DNA of 64,000 bases from Syngnathus acus (GCF_901709675.1 NC_051097.1:4652039-4716038); one strand, 5' to 3'. Numbered from the stretch's first letter, positions 1-40,580 are shown. The notes: generated from the sequence alone by a model not told the origin. A program made the numbers and translations.

Positions 1-148
1 TGAGTGACTGAAACTGAATAACCTTGAGACTGAAAGAGTGAGAAAGAGAGAGAGATGGAGAACTTTACACATTTTTATTTCTCAATATACATCTGTAGTT
101 TTGAATGTATCAAACAATATTTAGCTGACCAAGCCTTAGTTAAGTCAC

Positions 149-3040
<2,892 letters not shown>

Positions 3041-4002
3041 GACTGAGGCAAAAGGAGGCTCAGTGGATGACTGTAATGCAGTATGGCTTAAGTTGGAGAA
3101 GTCACTCCACCTCTTGCACTCCTTGTTTACATCACACTACAGAAAGCAACAGTTAGTATTGTTGGATTTATGATCCTCTCCACGTCTAAGCTCCAAGGCT
3201 ACTCGTTCTGTGGAAGGAACAATGTTTTTCCTTAGAGCCTGAGTTGCTGTGCCTTTTTTGCTAGGACCAAGTCTCAAGTCCACGTTTTCCTGGTCTGAGA
3301 GACAAAGTACAATGGATGTCTTGGGCTGGCAAGGATTTATATTGGAGGTGACTGGACTGAGGAATTGCAGGGCTGCTTGTTGTTTTTTCTCTCGCATTTG
3401 CATGTAAATGGGTGCAGCTTGCAAATAGAATCCTCTTTTGAATGGAAAGTTAAGCTAGGGAGTGATGTTTTCCAGAGGACTAAACTGGCCTTGGTGCAGG
3501 TTCACAGCAATATTTAACTATAAAGCGGTTAACTATCTGATGGAGGCTATTGAGTATGCCCACTAACTCGTCTCGTCATAATCTGCACTACTACAAGCTA
3601 ATGGTTTTGAGACACAACAGCCATTTTTTTTTCTAGAGGAGAAATAAACTTTCATTCTGTCCGATTGCATGTGAAGAAAGACTTCCTCAAATTGCTAGAC
3701 TTCCATGATGACTGGAGATTTAAGACAAAAGTAAAAAAAAAATCGGGATGTTGTCTGTCAACGATATATTTTCTTTTTTTCTTTTTTAATAAGCAAGTCG
3801 CAATTCATGATGGGAGATAAAACAACAGGAAATAAAACTGTAATTTACCAAACAACAGCATTTTGGGTTGTGATGAACATAATATGTTTTGAAAGTTTTA
3901 GTTATGGTGCACAAAACTATTGCACTTAGAAATAATATCACAATATTACCAAGAAGAAAAGGCCCAGAAATGCAAATTATTCAAATCAAAATAGAAGTCA
4001 CA

Positions 4003-4108
4003 ATTGCCCTTTGATTGGCGATCAACTCAAGTCGTACCCAACCTCGTGCCAAAAGTTAGTTGGAACTGGATCCCCGAATATGATAAAAGGTAGATGGATG
4101 AATGGATG
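4003..4108 (+). repeat. Decayed L2-type LINE 3' fragment
   Basis: Reads as a diverged form of the fish L2 3' region: TTTGATTGGCGATCAACTCA, then GTACCCAACCTCGTGCC and a GATGGATGAATGGATG tail. Plus orientation; the 5' boundary is approximate. Confidence 0.6.
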
Positions 4109-4638
4109 AAAAAAAAAATATTTATACTAGTTGCAGGTGATAAAAAATTTAAAAACACAATTTGGGGACTTGCAAGTACATTTTATTTACAGTTATTAAT
4201 GAATTAAGATAAGAACTCAAGGAATTCATACTGTATATGAAGCGTGTGTGCATGCTTGTATAACACAACATGTGCATGTTTGTGTGTGTATGCGTGCGTA
4301 TGCAAGTGTGTGTGTGATTAAATAAGTAGTAAAAGACATTCTCAGCAGCAATCATAGCACAAGCACACTATACAGTTTCCCAATACATATAAAGACACTA
4401 AACCAAACTCTATTAAAATGTCATTCAGTTGAAGTGTATCCTCAATAACAACGCACATAACAAAGCATGTCTGGAGAAAAAAGAAATGAAAAAACAAATA
4501 CTATAGCAGTTGTAATTACATGTCAGCATGCAGGCCAGAGCAAATTCTGTGTTTGGCACCATGTCATTGTGCAAAATTTCATAACTTCATTTAAAATCAA
4601 TTGCAAATTCAGTTAGTTCATGTCTAACAGTGCATAAC

Positions 4639-4665
4639 AATAATAATAATAATAATAATAATAAT
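4639..4665. repeat. (AAT)n microsatellite
   Basis: Nine uninterrupted TAA triplets in the probable grin1 3' UTR or flank. Confidence 0.95.
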
Positions 4666-5933
4666 GTGATGATATATAAAAGTTTATTGTGATTTTATGT
4701 TGTATTTGTAACAGTTTGGAAATGCCCTCTCAGCGTAAAGTGCTATGTGGTGCTGCACACCAGAAAGGCAGTGATTTCTCAGCTCCAGAAACTGGGAAAA
4801 GGCCTGTTTTTGCATCCAACCAACGCTTGCAAGCTTAGCAATGCATCAAATCCACTCAAGCTCCTTCATGAAAAAGTTCCCCAGCAACAACCTCTGCCAC
4901 GAGGAAGGTTTTTCATCAAAGATTGAGTGCTGGTTGGCTGAAAAACTCGGCCTTTTGATGCAACCCTTTTGAGACCGGAAAAGAGAGAGACTGCAGCAGG
5001 AGAGAGGAAGACAGAGGGCAGTCCCAAACGTAACATGGCTTAGAGCGTAAAAATATTAGTTTGCAGTTTCATCAGGCTGCAAAATAAATGCTTTCTCTTT
5101 TTTTTTTTTTTTTTTTTTTACAAAATGTTAAAAAGCACAAGTGATTTGTCATGTAAGGAATTCATTGTATAACTAATTGAACAACATGCATTTGGCATTT
5201 TAGTGGACAAATATAGAGGGACAGATGCAATCTAGAGTCTGAACTCTGTTAACATAAGTAATGTCATGGTCAGTGACATTCTAATACAAATAGATCAGAC
5301 ACACACACATGCTTTCGTGATTAATCATATCCTTATCTTATAGGCTCTTTAGTAGTGCTTCCCAACCAAGTAGATAAAATTGAAACTATTTGAAATTGGT
5401 CACACAAACAATTCCTTAGAGGAAGCTTACATATCATATTGCAGGATTGTGCCCAAATAATAAATAAATTAAAAAAACCTTAAATATTACAGTGCTTAAT
5501 AGGCTCTACTTGGAAGCGATATGTTACAGTACTGGTATTAAAACTGGCTTATTTATTAACGTAACTAAATGGCACCCCAAAAAAAAGCTATGAGGCATGT
5601 AAGAAAATTGGAATAAACAGCAAGTGTTAACTAAGTATCTATGTTGGCAAAATGACAGAAAGGAAGATTAAGTACATAGGTAGTAATATGATTGTACATA
5701 TAGGAAAATGTATACTGAGTGTGTTTCGGATGGCTCTGTGCATGCTTAGGGAGCCTACAAACATCTACCTGTACGGTCAGGTCATCCCGACTGTTCAAAA
5801 GGTGCAAATTGAGTGTTCTGAGTCTTCAGCTCCTCCACACAATCCACTGGATACGCGAGACCAATCTCCTCTCTCACGCCACTTTCATTTTCTTATTTCC
5901 TCTCTCCTTTGGCTGGGGCGGGGGTCATGCTCC

Positions 5934-31068
<25,135 letters not shown>

Positions 31069-31466
31069 GGTTTGCGCCAGCAGCACCGTCAAACACAAGC
31101 TCCCAGCCCGTGCACTTCTCTCCCCGGTGCAGGCGGCTCGGCTCAAGCAGCTCCTGGACGGCAGCGCGACTCTGACAGTCGGGTTGCAAGCACGAAGCGT
31201 GTGGGCGGTGATCGTGGAGCGATGGAGGGAGGGTGCTGGCCCAAAAAAAAAAAAAAGCAGTGACAATTAAGCTGTGAATTTATCGGCAATGCGGAGGACT
31301 GAGCACGATCATCTTAGAAGCAAGCGGTGGAGTAACATCTTGCACCTTTCTCCGGTGAAAAACGTCTTCGGCCACGTGATCCGCAGTGTCTCGTGAGGAG
31401 TGCGCAGCGTTCGGCGCTGTCGGTGGGGGATGAGCACGGCGAAGTTCCCTTGCAGGTCGCTTCGGG

Positions 31467-31487
31467 GCTGCTGTCCTTGGTCCTGAC
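31467..31487 (-). promoter_or_regulatory. RE1/NRSE-like REST binding site
   Basis: The minus strand has core CAGGACCAAGGACAGC, against the RE1 consensus core CAGCACC--GGACAGC. There is one core mismatch (C to G), and about 16 of 21 positions match overall. It is about 400 bp upstream of the grin1 ATG, in gene orientation. Mammalian GRIN1 is a known REST target with an RE1 near its promoter. Binding is inferred from sequence only. Confidence 0.6.
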
Positions 31488-34302
31488 AGCTGTGCACACG
31501 CGCTTTGGTGTTTCTGCGCGCACCCGACATACACGACCCACAATTTTCTTCTTTCTTTATTTTTTAAATGTATTTATTTCGCGCATCACCAAACAAAGTA
31601 AATGTCACAAAGAAACTACATACAATGGTCCATTGATTTATAATAGGTATAAACAGGCTTCCACTTCAATTTACTGTTATTTCAAATCATTATCCACCAT
31701 CAAGGCTGGACTGGTCATGTGGCTTACAGGGCAGATGCCCGATGGGCTTGCCAGTTTTGTCCTGCACAATGTTGCAAGTCAATGCTGTCCCCGAACCAGC
31801 TAAAAATGAGGACAAACCTCCAACTCTCTCTCAGAATGGAATTGACAAGAAGTGCAGTCAAGGATGTTGTCAGAAACTCTTAATATTATACATTCACCAA
31901 TTCATACAATGATAGTATTAACGTAAAAGTACCCTGCCAACTCTGAGAATCAGATTTTACGGTCTTGCTGCCTGAATAAAATGGAGCTGAAAGTAGACGG
32001 GCCATTAATCAGCTTGCAAGTCACTCACATCTATTTTCCATCTGTCACACACTTACTGTCCCACGCAACTTGTGTTCCTTATCTTGGGTGACAGAAGACA
32101 GGACGTAATAGTGTGTGAGCTCTGATTCAAGTAAATGTGAGGAGCATTTTGTCTGCTAGATACAAGAGCTGAATCAACTTCACGGTTACCTTGGAAACAA
32201 GAATCTCTCTCCCGCTCTCACACGATCACAAAACGGAACTAGTCACAAGCTCGTTGTGTGAACAAATCAAACACAAATTTGTTCTTTTACTCAAATTAAC
32301 ACTCAAATTAAAATTTTCACCCGCGAGGATTGAGTTTTCGGTCACGATGGGTTTATTTCAGGCAGATTATTATTATCAACAAATGCTGCCACTTGAAAAG
32401 GTGTTTGAAAACGGGGCCAGTAGAAGAATCATCAAAGAGTGTGCTGAATTATAAATCAGTCAACACACTGGTGTCGCGGGGAGCCGATGCATTAATAACG
32501 AGGATGAACAAATTCATCGTCGGTGAGCTGGGAGATAACTGGTTTCAATTTGTCTCAAATTGTCTCTAGTGACAATTTTGTTAGGCTTTATTTATACATA
32601 TATTGCTCCTGGTATTTGTTGATATCATCATTGCCTTGATGTGACTGCTGCAGATCTTTTCGGACTTCTTGTTAAATGACGGTGAGAATCCTTCCACCTA
32701 CTCTCACATCAGTAAGATGGGACAAACCCGCTCCTGCAGTCATTACATAAGTTTCCAACGAATTTTGAAAAGGCTCCCGCATACAGTGAGACTGAGGCAT
32801 AGGATAAACGCAAGATGCCAAGCAAGCAGAACTCGTCGTGGGCTCAAAGAGCGAAGTGCACAGACAAACAAAAGCAATTCCACAGAGGCACGCATACACT
32901 GACACATTCTTGAATTCACACACTGAGCTGTCAAGCTACACAAAAGCAAACATTGACAACATGAGGACGAGGATCGTTGGGCTTTTTATTTTTGGGATAT
33001 TATTTATGCTAACAATTGCGTTATGATGCCATTGCAGCACATTGTTTATCATGATTTTATTTGATCGATATACTTCAAAACTCATTTACCAGTATAATAA
33101 GGTATTACATTCATTGTTTTCAGGATATGGAGTTTCTAATCATAGCACAGTTAAACAGTGTTGAAGTTGCAGTAATCTAGTGGTGCAGTGAAGAAAATAT
33201 TAAGGTATGATCACAAGTAAAATAATTTTTAAAAAATTGATTTTTCTAACCACAACACTTGTTCGTGCTCCAATGTTATTATCAACCCTAGTGCTACATT
33301 ATAGTGCTGAGTTAACACAACATGTCTGGTATGGGGCATCAATATCAGAGAGTATAAAAATAGACAATGTAGGTTACCATGGCAACAACAGGCAAACTGC
33401 TCTTCTCATCACAGGCCGCTATAGAAATTATTTTAAAGTTCAAGTTCCCTCTTATTTTCTAACCTACCTATTGTGTTTATTTGTTTTGTGCATTAATCAA
33501 GACATGAAATATATATATATATATGCTTTCAACTGTCAACTATGTAATAAATATGCTTTCGAAGGTCCTTTAATTTTGTATTTGACTAAATTCTTCACGT
33601 CTGAAATTAAATTCTTGAAACATACACGTTGAAAGTTTAACACTAAGCTCCCCATTTAACCACATCAAAGCGTTTTGGGTGCTTTCAGCTTGTGTGGAAT
33701 TTACACATGTGCTCCTCATACCTGTACACAATGCGTTTTTTATGTTTCTCTAATGTGAACCCAACCCAACGATGTCATTATGGTTGGATGACTGTGACAT
33801 GCAACCCGTGTTATCTGATTGAGAGAACGGGAGGGGCCGAGGGCTGTCAGCACTTTGACATAAAGTTAATGAGGTATTTGAAATGAATGCTTCAGTGAGT
33901 CAATGTCAAACTAAGGCCTGTCTTCGTGATGTGTTTCTTATGTTATGTCCCGCATAAATCATAGATGTGTGAACCGAGTCAGTACTTACCCTCTCTCAAT
34001 GCTGAGCTGAAGTATTCAGTACTCATGCACAACACACAATCGCTGTTAGATTTTAGGTTTCTGCTACATTTGCCAGAAAAAATAGTAGGGGTTGAATTGC
34101 GGATCAATATGGATCAATAATTGTGTCAAATTAGAGAGGCCTGTTAGCTCGGAGGCAGAGGGACATTGTGTGAATCTTTGTCTGTCTCTGAGAAAGAACT
34201 GAAACAACCGCTTCTTTTAACTTTGTTCAGTCATCCAATCAGTTATTGATATTCACTTGTCAAAAGTATGCCCTTGCCCCTCAGAATAAAACATAGTCTT
34301 GG

Positions 34303-34303
34303 C

Positions 34304-34335
<32 letters not shown>

Positions 34336-34339
34336 GTGT
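34303..34339. repeat. (GT)n microsatellite
   Basis: Alternating GT with one C interruption, in the spacer upstream of grin1. Confidence 0.95.
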
Positions 34340-35919
34340 ATACATACATACACCCTATTTTGTTTGTGCTGCTAAAGGAGATCAAGGTGATTTTGCTGCT
34401 ATTAATATGTTGCACACACAAAGTCCATTCAAGCTTCTAATGACAATGACCCATCTAGTCATGTACATGGCTCCACAAAAACGGAAACAAAGCAAAGTAC
34501 ATGACATAAAATCGAAAGAAGGAAAATGGATTTAATTTTGTCGTTATTGGAATGATTATAAACTTTTTATATCCATACATATGAACACATTTCTGTTATA
34601 TTGGAAATGTGCATATCTTTATCAGTTGCTGGTTGCTTAAATCTGTGAAGCATTTAGTCTAAAATATTCATCTACTCACTTACAGGTGATGCCAATTTTA
34701 GATCTTTTCAAGAATTAGTAAATATTCAGCAACCAGACTACATATTCCAATCCGATAAAATTACATAACCACATCATATACACTGCGCAAGTATAGAGAC
34801 AAGTGATCACCGAGCGCATGTTTCAAAAGACTTGGATTATTTCTTATTCCACTCCTCCTACAGGCCTACCGAGGTACTGCAGTGGTCTGTGGACAGAAAG
34901 GGCACTGCAGTGAGCCAGTGTTTTTTTTGGCTCGGAGCATTGTTGCAGCCCAGGAAGGTGTCACAGAGCTTTGCGTGCCTGTCAAACAGATCGCTGCAAA
35001 TGGGACTCTCGTGCCAATTTGTGTGGCAACACAAACTCCTGACACATCACTACAGTGAGGATAATTCCTGTTGGCCAAGTCTTAGTGTAGTGGAACAGAT
35101 GTCCTTTGGTCATCCCATCTGGCATAGTTTGTCACCCGCTTTGCCTTTCCTCTCAACAGCTGTCCTGATGTTGGAGCATGACTTAACTCTAACTTCTGTT
35201 TTTTTTTTTTAGTCTTTGCATTTTAAAGTTTCCTCTCAGTAAAGCTTTTCAACAGCACAAGCACTCAGTATAGATTAGTGACAATTTTGCAAAAGTGCTC
35301 CATCATATCCAGCAAATGGCACTGCGTTGAAAAAGCATATTACATGACTGGCATATGGAATTTTTCCGTTGGGATTTAGGAAACAAGCATGGCCCACAAA
35401 GTCTTTAGGAGGCAAGCATGGCCCACAAATTCTGCTAGCAGCTGTGTATGTGGTACGTAAGGACAGTTTGTTGCACAGTTGTGCTTCTGTGATGTTAATA
35501 CCGAAGGCCAATTTAATGAACGGACTATTTCTCAATGGACAATTGTGAGCATAACGTGATTTTTGTTGCAGTAGTTTTGGAAGTAGTCTATACTTTGGTA
35601 AACGTTAGATGGGTAAGGGTTAGAAGTGCAGGGTGGTTTATATTGGAAGACAAAACCAGGTGTGGTAAACAAAGAGGAACTTTCCAGCAAAACTAATAAA
35701 GCTCTGTCATGAGTTTTAGATATTGTTATAATAATAAGGCATTGGATTTTTATGGCGCTTTTCTATCAAAGTGGATACTCAAAGCTTTCTGCTTTTAGTA
35801 AGAAAAGCAGAGTGTGCCTGATGAAAATGCCATTTCAGCCCGCGACGGAAAAAAATGGGCTCAGGGCCAAATTAAATTGCCGACCCATGGCATAGCCTCT
35901 GATGACACTGACTGCTCCC

Positions 35920-36045
35920 TTGGCATTGAATCACATTACATCAGATCAGACTGTCAAATTATAATATACAAGTTGTTTACCTTGGTATCGAATCATATCG
36001 CATCAAATCAGACCGTACCAAATTATAATTTTTCAATTTGTTTAA
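35920..36045. repeat. Imperfect 62-bp tandem duplication
   Basis: Copy 1 (35920-35981) starts TTGGCATTGAATCACATTAC and copy 2 (35982-36045) starts TTGGTATCGAATCATATCGC. Both continue with CAAATTATAAT and end in a TTGTTTA run. The copies have drifted, so the duplication is not recent. Confidence 0.8.
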
Positions 36046-36483
36046 GAAACAAATGAGTTTGAGAAAAAAACATTAACGAGGAATGACTGGAAACTATTCG
36101 AAATATTGTTCTATGTGCTATTATTATTATTATTGCTATATAATTTTTTATGAAAATAGAGGTAAAAAATCTAAATTAAAAAGATTAATCGCGCGAGTTT
36201 GAGTTTTGTGAGAGCGCTATTTACTTGTCGTACACATACTTCCCCCCAAAAATGGTTGCTGTCTATAAGTATGCAGGATGTAAATTTATGTGATGTTACC
36301 TATTGCAAACATATCCACTCTTCAATATAAAATATTAACACATGGCACACTTTTTACAATATACACTTTTGTTCCTCTGGTTGATCTGAATCAGAACTCT
36401 GGCAAGTACTGTGAGTCTCTAAAGTCTGTATACATACATGCTTTAAACAGTAAGGGTGAAGCAGTCTTGTATTCCTTATAGAT

Positions 36484-36489
36484 TTTATT
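36484..36489 (-). other. Possible polyadenylation signal (AATAAA)
   Basis: TTTATT on the plus strand gives AATAAA on the minus strand, 278 nt past the stop codon of the Rieske oxygenase gene. Nothing else in the sequence confirms that it is used. Confidence 0.35.
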
Positions 36490-36766
36490 CATCACCTAAC
36501 ACACAGCAATAACACATTATTCATCATTGCATTTGTATATCTACCAGACTCTATTTTCTTCTGCCTTTTTTATTCTTCGATCTTTCTCATTACCCAAGTT
36601 TTCAGACTTTGTCGGACTAATTATTCTATTTTTAGCAATATAATTAAGTACCTAAAAACTGGAAACGGTGAGTACTATAAGATGATATTTTTATAGTTCT
36701 ATAGAAAAATAAAGTCAATAAATACACTAACGTTGCTAAACTTGAAAGTAAGCATATATGAAGAGG

Positions 36767-39700
36767 TCAAAAGTCTAAAGTATCATGTTGGTATTGGAGT
36801 CGAGGACTGTTCTCACTATAAAACTGAGTGAACCAGCGTCTGTGTTTCTTGATGGCCGACTCTTCCTTCACAAAGAGAGGCTTAGAGATGTACTTTTTAT
36901 TGTTCCAGATCATCACATCCCGCTCAAACTAGATAAACAGACAAATATCATAACTACTACTGGAATCAGTCATCTTTATAATAAATGTCCCCATTGTACA
37001 ATCAAAACCATAGCTACAATTCAACTGGGATACGTACGTATGTCTTCAATGTGTTGTATGTCAAGACAAAATGATGCATTTAAGTAGACCTTACCTGAAT
37101 TGATTCTCCTTTCAAGATGAATTTGGGCACCGGGGCTGGAATATTTGACTGATAGAACATTGTATGTGTGACACACTGCAAGAGAGGCTCCACCGGTGTC
37201 ACACTTTGCATGATCACTCCACTGCCCAAAAAACTGTGCTTGAAATGCAGAAAAACCACTCCTGGTCCTACCTGAAAAATTTAAAAAAATAAATAAAATC
37301 AGTGTAGTCATGTATGCATTTCTTTATTAAACTGTGTAGTTGAATTTAAATGTAGAGTTCTATGGGTAGTTAGCGCAGTCTATCAACATGAATGATCAAA
37401 CTATCAATTCAATCATGATTTACAGTATAATATGCTTTAAACTTTTCTGTACCTGTCTCGCAACGACGTGGAGATCCAAAACAGGCAAATGGTATCCAAA
37501 CAAGTATAGGCAATGTTTCACAAGCATCTGAGAACAGTGATTGTTGGGAGCGGACTCTACTTCCCACTGAGCCTTGAATTTAAACATAAAAAACAATGAA
37601 AGTGAGAAAATAACACCATTTTAAACCAAAATCTTTTTAAGAGTTTTCAGATGTCTTAACATGTCTCTATGTGATGAAGACACCTAGCACAAAGCCTTCC
37701 AGAATTAGTCTTGATTATTGCAAGGCTAACATGGTGCCAGTTAATACGCAAAGTCGAATTCGCCAAAAATATACCTACTTCCCAATCATGTCGCACAAAC
37801 TCCCAGGCTTTGTTGTATGTGTAGCGTAGATCGACTCCGCTCACAATGCCTGGCTTGTGCAGGTGAGTCAGGTGAGACAGGTCTGCGGCGTTTTCAGGAA
37901 TCTCCTGCAGTGACACTGGCTGCTAAACGCTGGATTTTATTTCACTTTGGGGGGGGTGCAGGGTTTGTCAAGAATATCTCAGAGGGTTTACAAAATGTGT
38001 TTTTATTCATAGTTGTTATTTTAAATAATTCTTCAGAAAACACTGATAAGCATTGATTGTATACCCCATTATATATCATGGGGGAATATGGAAAACCAAT
38101 TACTGGGAAATATCTAACCCCCTCATCGAGTTCTGCTAAAACAGTATAATGCAACACAAGGTGATGCTTCATCAAATGTCAAATACGGAGTTGGACAACC
38201 CCTAACAAGCACGTACCTGGATGTGAGCATTAACAAAATGCTCTGTTCTTCCACGATAAACCCACTCGCCCTTGGTAATCTCCTCCTGCTCTGGAATATT
38301 GTATTGAGGATCTTTTCCATCACAGTGAAACCAAACAAGGATCTGACCGTTAATTTCACAGCTGAGCCAGATGTTCGTCTTGGCAATGTCTGGCACTTAA
38401 AAATCAAAAAGGTCAAAGTCACACACCAAACTGGGAAAAGTCTAAATGGACACAGACGGTTCAACAATTATTTTCTGTACCGCTTGATTGAGGGCTTGTA
38501 AATTAATATTTTCCTTTGAATTATACAAGTGATCATGCATGTGCAAATTGATTGTCATTACCTTTTTCAGTGTATGGTATCCTTTCACATTTACCATTAT
38601 CCCCCCGAAACTGCCACCCATGGAATGGGCACTCGATGCAGATTCCCACCACACGTCCTCCCACAGCCAGGTTGGCTCCCAAATGTGGACAGTAGGCGTC
38701 TAATACGTAGGCCTTACCATCCTCACCTCGAAACACGACCAACTTAACACCTATAAGAAGCAATTTTAGCACAATGAGTACATGTTAGGTCACCTCTATC
38801 TTTGTTTAAATGACTGCTGTTAAAATAGTTTGTTTAAGCAACAAAGAAACTATGTAAACTGTTAAACCAGTGTCAAAAATTAAAAGTTTTAGAGCGGCAA
38901 CATTTCTCTTTACAATAATAAATACATTTCTTTACAATATGTTGTATGTACGGAAGAGGATTAGGGCCAGTGAAGAAAAAAAAACGAGGGGTGACAGGAT
39001 TCTGACTTTAAAGTCAGAATTCTTACTTTATTCTCAGAATTCTGACTTTAAAGTCAGAAAGTGGGAATTCTGACTCTAAAGTCAGAATTCTGAGAATAAA
39101 GTCAGAATTCCCACCTTCTGACTTTAAAGTCAGAATTCCCACCTTCTGACTTTAAAGTCAGAATTCTGACTTTATTCTCAGAATTCTGTAGTCAGAATTC
39201 TGAGAATAAAGTCAGAATCCTGTCACCCCTCGTTTTTTTTCCTTCACTGGCCCTAATCCTCTTCCGTATGTATGTGCCCCCACTAGTCTGTCATTCTGAT
39301 TAATATTGCGTTTGTGGAATAGGAGTTAAGAAGCAGTATTCACCCATTTTTATCCTTCACAGGGGGGCGGGCATTTTGTAACTTGCTGTCAACTGGAAAT
39401 GAAACCACACTTGCCAGGCATCATTTTTAGTCGACAGCAAGTACCAAAATGGCTGCCCCGTGACATGGATACAAACAGGTGGAATTTGGCTATGATTAAT
39501 GGGGTCATGTTTCTTTGACCACATAAGGCCTTCATTATTAAACACACACACATGAAAAGGTGACAATAGGGCAGTGTTAAACACTGATGTCACTAAGCAT
39601 CCAATTTTCACAACAAACCAAACATGAGTGCTATCACGACTCTTTGATTAAAAGTGTACAGTAGCCTACACGAAGCACCAACTCGAGAAATGTGTTCATT

Positions 39701-40554
39701 AAGACCTGAATAACACTTTTGAATTTGAATCTTGATTTGCATTCTGAGAGAATAGCAAACTAAAGGCTTGATGCTTATTGTCAGTTGTGCATAATGTTGT
39801 CTGACTGGTTGCAAGCGATAAAAGTATGTATACATATCTTTCTCCATCCGTTCTTTTTTAAAGACATAATTACTGTAATTTACTGTAATTATTTACAATC
39901 CTTTGAAGCAAAGTAGAAATTACCAATAGCCGCATGTGTTCCGGTATTGTGTTTTAGAAGGTTTTGTTTATCTTAAGGGTTCTATATCTCTCCATCTGAA
40001 CAGTTTTTTTTTTACTTCCTTTATAGTATATTCAACAGCGCGCTGTGGAACAAACCCCACAGTAAAACTTTGCAAAACTTCTTCGCACTGTTTTAAACTC
40101 AAATGTTTTGGGGTAAATTGACTGCAGTTTTATACATACCAACCATGGTAACATCTCGGACATCTCCTCTCCCCAGCATGTGAGAATCCAGAACTCGGTA
40201 CCAGCCGTTTGGGTATATCGGGGGCAGATCTCCGGTTTCCCTGCGGCGGCGCACAGCATTGGCGGTGCGCGCCTTGGAGCGGCCGTCATCCACGATGTAT
40301 CCCACATCCTCCGGTGCCCTGAGCAGCTCCATTGGGCTGCAGAAGAGCTCGTAGGTGGCCACCAACAAGTAGAGGGAAACACACGCTATGACGCACATAC
40401 CAAGGCGCATTAGAGCACCTCGCAACACCATTTTCAACCAAATGGAGTGGTCGGTGACCACCTGGGCGCTCGGTGGGTCTTCGGCTTGGATGAAGAAAAG
40501 CGCACATAACGCCAGGCCGGCCGGGACGGCTAACATCCTGACATGCTGATTCAT
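36767..40554 (-). CDS. Rieske [2Fe-2S] oxygenase, DAF-36/Neverland family (cholesterol 7-desaturase)
   Basis: Family role: introduces the 7,8 double bond into cholesterol, giving 7-dehydrocholesterol. Exons (minus): 40140-40554, 38562-38750, 38217-38395, 37779-37922, 37453-37572, 37095-37271, 36767-36928; 461 residues, continuous frame, stop TGA at 36767-36769. The N-terminus has two hydrophobic segments (about residues 7-24 and 48-70), so it is probably membrane-anchored. A PNGWYRV motif precedes the Rieske domain. Cluster ligands are CPH (C159, H161) and CPFHGW (C179, H182), a CxH-17-CxxH spacing. The mononuclear iron motif is [10 protein letters not shown]275, H278, H283. All catalytic residues are therefore present. 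The ATG at 40554 is the first in-frame one; upstream in-frame triplets such as the GTG at 40605 are not convincing starts. Orthologues are known from insects, worms, fish and frogs; placental mammals lack the gene. It lies 566 bp downstream of surf2, in the same orientation. Confidence 0.93.
38951..39266. mobile_element. 316-bp foldback MITE with TA target duplication
   Basis: The ends CGGAAGAGGATTAGGGCCAG (left) and its complement (right) begin an inverted repeat of about 55 bp with a one-base difference. It continues through the A-rich tract, GAGGGGTGACAGGATTCTGAC and beyond. The element is flanked by TA at 38949-38950 and 39267-39268, as for Tc1/mariner-type insertion. The interior is an array of AAAGTCAGAATTC and its complement, so nearly the whole element can fold back. 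It lies in intron 1 of the Rieske oxygenase gene and has no coding capacity. Confidence 0.85.
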
Positions 40555-40580
40555 GGTTCGTGCTGGCTCTCTGTCGACAT
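40551..40580 (-). promoter_or_regulatory. Candidate uORF overlapping the Rieske oxygenase start codon
   Basis: An ATG at 40578-40580 opens a 9-codon frame whose TGA overlaps the main start as ATGA (40551-40554). It would be translated only if the transcript starts upstream of 40580, which the sequence does not show. Confidence 0.45.

Larger units (their letters stand above)
3041..5933. other. Spacer between entpd2 start and grin1 stop
   Basis: Holds the entpd2 5' flank and UTR on the right of 3040, and the grin1 3' UTR extending down from 5933. A CAG just before the entpd2 ATG (3042-3044) could be an acceptor for a 5' UTR intron. TTTATT near 4180 and 4680 on the plus strand gives AATAAA on the minus strand, so possible grin1 polyadenylation signals. 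The spacer also contains a decayed L2 fragment, a TAA microsatellite and a poly-T tract (5097-5119). No additional gene was supported. Confidence 0.7.
31069..36766. other. Spacer: grin1 promoter/5' UTR, then gene-poor DNA
   Basis: 31069-31520 is GC- and CpG-rich and is the likely grin1 5' UTR and core promoter, with an RE1-like site. From about 31.6 kb the sequence is AT-rich and holds a GT microsatellite, a 62-bp tandem duplication and a possible polyadenylation signal for the Rieske gene. Several open frames of 60-140 codons exist (for example 34832-35212), but none shows a known family, splice consensus or coding composition I trust. Confidence 0.65.

Noticed and set aside
3137-3424. 95-codon minus-strand frame upstream of entpd2
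   Set aside because: Not in frame with the entpd2 start, no homologue recognised, and no supporting splice signals.
31069-31266. Possible N-terminal extension of GluN1 in frame upstream of 31068
   Set aside because: The upstream open frame contains no ATG start (the triplet at 31264-31266 is TTG), and the ATG at 31068 begins a proper signal peptide.
34832-35212. 126-codon open frame in the spacer upstream of grin1, with an overlapping minus-strand frame
   Set aside because: No recognisable domain in either direction and no splice context; length is within chance expectation for this composition.
38951-39266. CRISPR-like array
   Set aside because: The repeats are palindromic with no unique spacers and sit inside a TA-flanked foldback element in a vertebrate intron.
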